Assembly (NCBI GenBank): GCA_003990745.1
Contig: RBNI01007573.1
Span: forward strand, 1-10,176
From: Jimgerdemannia flammicorona
Taxonomy: Eukaryota; Mucoromycota; Endogonomycetes; Endogonales; Endogonaceae
Length of the DNA: 10,176 bases
Reading direction: 5' to 3'
The notes beneath the pieces were generated by a model, which saw nothing but the letters and a program-made list of their open reading frames with translations, did no database searches and was not told the origin of the DNA. Shown piece after piece: positions 8,295 to 10,176 of the stretch (position 1 is its first letter; every line of letters begins with the position of its first letter). Made by a program: the position numbers and the translations under genes.

Positions 8295-9180
8295 TTTGGT
8301 CTTCTGAGGATGGGTGCTTGGGTCAGCCTGATCTTGAGCTTATCAAATGCTTTCTGTTATCTACCAGTCTATTGGAACTTGATATCCTTCTTATTGAGTT
8401 CATAGATTGGTCCTGTAATGTTGAAAAATTCTTTGATAAATCTGCAGTAGTAAGAGGTAAGTCCCAAGAATACTTGGGCTTTAGTAACTATAGTAGACCT
8501 TAGGTACACTACTATTGCTTGAATCTTAAGAGAGTCCATATATATTTCATCTCAATTAATAGTATGGCCAAGGTAGGAGATCTTGATTTCTGCAAACTTG
8601 CACTTCTTGGGCTTGATGTAAAGACTATGCTTTCTTAGCTTCTCTATTATCTGCTGGATGTGCTGCAGATGTTCTTCTAGTATCTTGTTATAGATAATAA
8701 TATATCTATATAAACTATCATCTATCTTTTTATTTTATAGTAAAAGATTTTATTCATCATTTACTGGAACCTTACTGGTATATTGTAATTCTAAATGGCA
8801 TTTGCAGATAAACATAAGTGCTATCTAGAGTGATAAAGGTTGATTTTTCACTTGCTACTTCTGCAAGGCTAATTTGAATATAAGTCTAAGGTGCTGTAGT
8901 ACTATACTTCACCTCCTAAGGTTATAAGAATATCACTAATGAGGGGCAGTGGCTGGCAATCCTTTTTTGTAACCAGGTTGAGCTTTTTGTAATCAGTGCA
9001 GAGCCTTGGGATGAATTCTCCTGGCTTGTTTCCTTTTTTTAGGACTAGTATAACTGGTGAAGACCAAGAACTGCTGGCTTTTTTTTTGATAATACTGACT
9101 TCTTCCATCTGCTTGATTTCTGCTCTGAGCCATTCATGGTTGGCTAATAGTATTGGCCTTGCTTTTTGGTAGATTGATTC
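8295..9180 (-). pseudogene. Reverse transcriptase of the gypsy relic
   Basis: This domain would copy the element's RNA into DNA. Motifs appear in the Ty3/gypsy order: ESIYQKARPILLANHEWLR (from 9180), SSPVILVLKKG (9063-9031), LCTDYKKLN (9003-8977), PLPLISDILITLGG (8952-8911), a TAG at 8904-8902, then STLDL (8895-8881) with the first catalytic Asp. A frameshift follows near 8876, and QMPF lies at 8804-8793. The catalytic YIDD box near 8715-8704 reads VYID and then loses a base. The frame resumes with LEEHLQHIQQII, KPKKCKFAE (8614-8588), SYLGHTIN and FLGLTSYYCRFIKEF, the well-known RT-to-RNase H connection. A stretch of about 200 bases from 8560 to 8370 is free of stops, so decay is uneven. Confidence 0.92.
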
Positions 9181-9394
9181 AGTATCTCTTATGTATATCT
9201 ATATTATGATAGTAGTATAGAATCTTTCTCTTGATATTCTTGAAGTCTGTGGCTAAAAGATCCTCAAATTCATAGAGTATCTTCTTGAGTTCCTTCTTGA
9301 GTGAGAATTCATCTTCAATGGTATAGTTATACTTGTTTGTAGTTTTCTCCTTCTTGTAATTCAGTTCAGTAATCTTGATACTAGTGAATACTCC
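9180..9394 (-). pseudogene. Linker between dUTPase and reverse transcriptase
   Basis: The open frame continues from the end of the dUTPase (GVFTSIKITELNYKKEK) to a segment reading KILYEFEDLLATDF, then YYYHNIDI. This matches the short conserved segment that precedes the RT in most gypsy elements: an acidic EF-D-x-(F/L)-A-x pattern followed by a YxHxID motif. There is no room for an aspartic protease here, so the dUTPase is joined almost directly to the RT. Confidence 0.75.
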
Positions 9395-9791
9395 TCTTTC
9401 TGTAAATCTAAATCTCTTTTTTTCTCTTTCTGTTTCTTTCAACTTCTTAACTTCCATGATCTTTAGCTGAAGAACTAGGAAGATCAACATCTATATCAAT
9501 TAGTCCTTCTTCTTGATTGGAAATGAGATTATAGAGTTATGAATCCTAGCAATAAGTAGTATCTCTCCAATATAATCCAAATTAATGACTTCTCCTTCAA
9601 TTATAATCTCACTCATAGCCAGGCTACTTCTTGTCTTAAGGATTCCAACATGGTCTTTTGGAATGGTCAGCTCCAGACTAGTTGCTAATAGTTATATGGA
9701 GCTTGAGTATAGTTTCTTCTACTATAGTGATATCTATTCCAGCTACATTTTCTGACTTATATTCTGATAGAACTGCATCAGGATAGATCTT
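9395..9791 (-). pseudogene. dUTPase domain inside the gypsy polyprotein
   Basis: dUTPase hydrolyses dUTP to dUMP and limits uracil in newly made DNA. All five motifs of the trimeric family are recognisable in order. Motif 1: IYPDAVLSEYK then VAGIDI (AGID at 9743-9732). Before motif 2: LELTIPKDHVGIL. Motif 2: TRSSLA (9634-9617). Motif 3: GEVINLDYIGE (9595-9563), where Asn replaces the first Asp expected in VID-x-DY. Motif 4: ISFPIKKKD followed by two stops (TAA 9502-9500, TAG 9493-9491) within the usual GDRIAQ region. Motif 5: LKETEREKKRFRFTERG (about 9442-9392), in which Gly positions of the RGxxGFGSTG pattern read Glu, Lys or Arg, each one G-to-A step away. A one-base shift lies between motifs 1 and 2, with TAA at 9694-9692. 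Length (about 130 codons) fits the family. Confidence 0.87.
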
Positions 9792-9794
9792 CTA

Positions 9795-9964
9795 AATCTT
9801 GACCTTGATTTCTTTTTTATCATCACTGTCTTCCAGAAGGGATAGTAGTTTGTCATCCTCTTCTTTCTTCTTCTCTTCTCTTGTCTGCTTTTCAAGAGCC
9901 TTCTGTCTTTTTTTATAGTAGATCTTCTTGATACTACTGGTATACTGATAGCAATCATTAATTG
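9795..9964 (-). pseudogene. Charged Gag/linker segment before the dUTPase
   Basis: In the frame of dUTPase motif 1, the sequence upstream reads DCYQYTSSIKKIYYKKRQK, then a Lys/Glu-rich stretch (EKQTREEKKKEEDDK) and LLSLLEDSDDKKEIKVKI before a TAG at 9794-9792. It looks like a flexible, coiled-coil-like linker at the end of Gag or between Gag and Pol. No CCHC zinc knuckle is visible. An aspartic protease would be expected near or before this point, but none is present in the window. Confidence 0.55.
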
Positions 9965-10176
9965 CGCTGGCGAGGCAATGAGGGTGAGGCAGTGTGGGGG
10001 CCGAATATGTGGCGTTGGGATAGATTGCTACTGGGAGGTGCTCCACTTGCTACGTTTGATATTGGGGATGGGGTAGAGTGCCAGCAGGGGCTTGGCCAGG
10101 ATCTGTGGCCAAGTGGCTGGCAGGGGGTAGGGATCGGCGAGGAGTGGGACTGGACCGGTGTATGGTCCTGGAGTGC
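9965..10176. other. GC-rich right flank, origin unclear
   Basis: CpG returns at 9965 and composition becomes G-rich on the plus strand. The minus-strand frame from 10174 (TPGPYTGPVPLLADPYPLP...) is open for 48 codons up to a TAG at 10030-10028, and further to 9958. The dUTPase frame is open from 10046. A plus-strand Trp-rich frame is also open from about 9970 to the end. The stretch may be host DNA next to a 5'-truncated element, or the unmutated 5' part of the same element. I cannot decide without the sequence beyond the window. Confidence 0.4.

Larger units (their letters stand above)
6081..9964 (-). mobile_element. RIP-degraded Ty3/gypsy retrotransposon with dUTPase domain
   Basis: There is no CpG dinucleotide between the one at 6079-6080 and the one at 9965-9966, while both flanks contain them. 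On the minus strand the block encodes, in order, a charged linker, dUTPase, reverse transcriptase, RNase H, integrase core and a GPY/F-like module. RNase H before integrase places it in Ty3/gypsy (Metaviridae). All domains carry frameshifts and in-frame stops, nearly all TAG or TAA. Many sit where the family has Gln or Trp, as expected for CpA-to-TpA change on either strand. I found no LTR pair, primer-binding site, protease or chromodomain, so the copy is probably truncated at both ends. No product can be functional. Confidence 0.9.

Noticed and set aside
9670..9700. SGADH on the minus strand, resembling the DSGA active site of a retroviral-type aspartic protease
   Set aside because: It overlaps the dUTPase between motifs 1 and 2 and is preceded by a stop. 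The next frame carries the better dUTPase match (LELTIPKDHVGIL), and no other protease motif follows.
6081..9964. CRISPR array or bacterial operon in the AT-rich block
   Set aside because: There are no regularly spaced repeats, and the coding content is a eukaryotic Ty3/gypsy polyprotein.
9743..10046. Lys/Arg-rich minus-strand frames as a separate nuclear protein
   Set aside because: They run into the dUTPase motif 1 region and share the element's composition; a Gag/linker part of the polyprotein explains them better.

Overview
The window looks like nuclear DNA of a filamentous ascomycete-type fungus. One compact intronless gene has a fungal-style promoter, and much gene-poor sequence surrounds it. 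On the right is a long AT-rich block that carries the marks of repeat-induced point mutation (RIP) or a similar C-to-T process. The species cannot be named from the sequence.

Layout. Bases 1-2260 hold no confident gene, only a few exon-like open stretches and a T24 tract between imperfect inverted arms. Bases 2264-2864 hold the only convincing host gene: a TATA box followed by a 173-codon ORF whose product starts MGNIFSRR, an N-myristoylation-type start followed by a basic patch. I do not recognise the family. Bases 2865-5870 are mostly featureless, with three weak items: a 104-codon minus-strand frame, a 40-codon basic minus-strand frame, and a broken plus-strand frame resembling the first palm motif of a non-LTR reverse transcriptase.

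Bases 5876-6027 are a 152-bp solo LTR or LTR-like element with TG...CA ends, near-perfect terminal inverted repeats and a perfect 5-bp duplication (GGTTC) on both sides. It still contains CpG.

Bases 6081-9964 contain no CpG dinucleotide at all. On the minus strand this block is a broken Ty3/gypsy (Metaviridae) retrotransposon. Reading from 9960 downward, the order is a charged Gag/linker segment, a dUTPase domain, reverse transcriptase, RNase H, integrase (zinc finger, DDE core, GPY/F-like module) and a degraded tail. Frameshifts and TAG/TAA stops break every domain. Many stops fall where the family has Gln or Trp, as expected from CpA-to-TpA change. The striking feature is the dUTPase, recognisable by all five of its motifs and placed directly before the reverse transcriptase. 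No complete LTR, primer-binding site or protease was found, so the copy appears truncated at both ends.

Bases 9965-10176 switch abruptly to GC-rich, CpG-containing DNA, either flanking sequence or an unmutated part of the same element.
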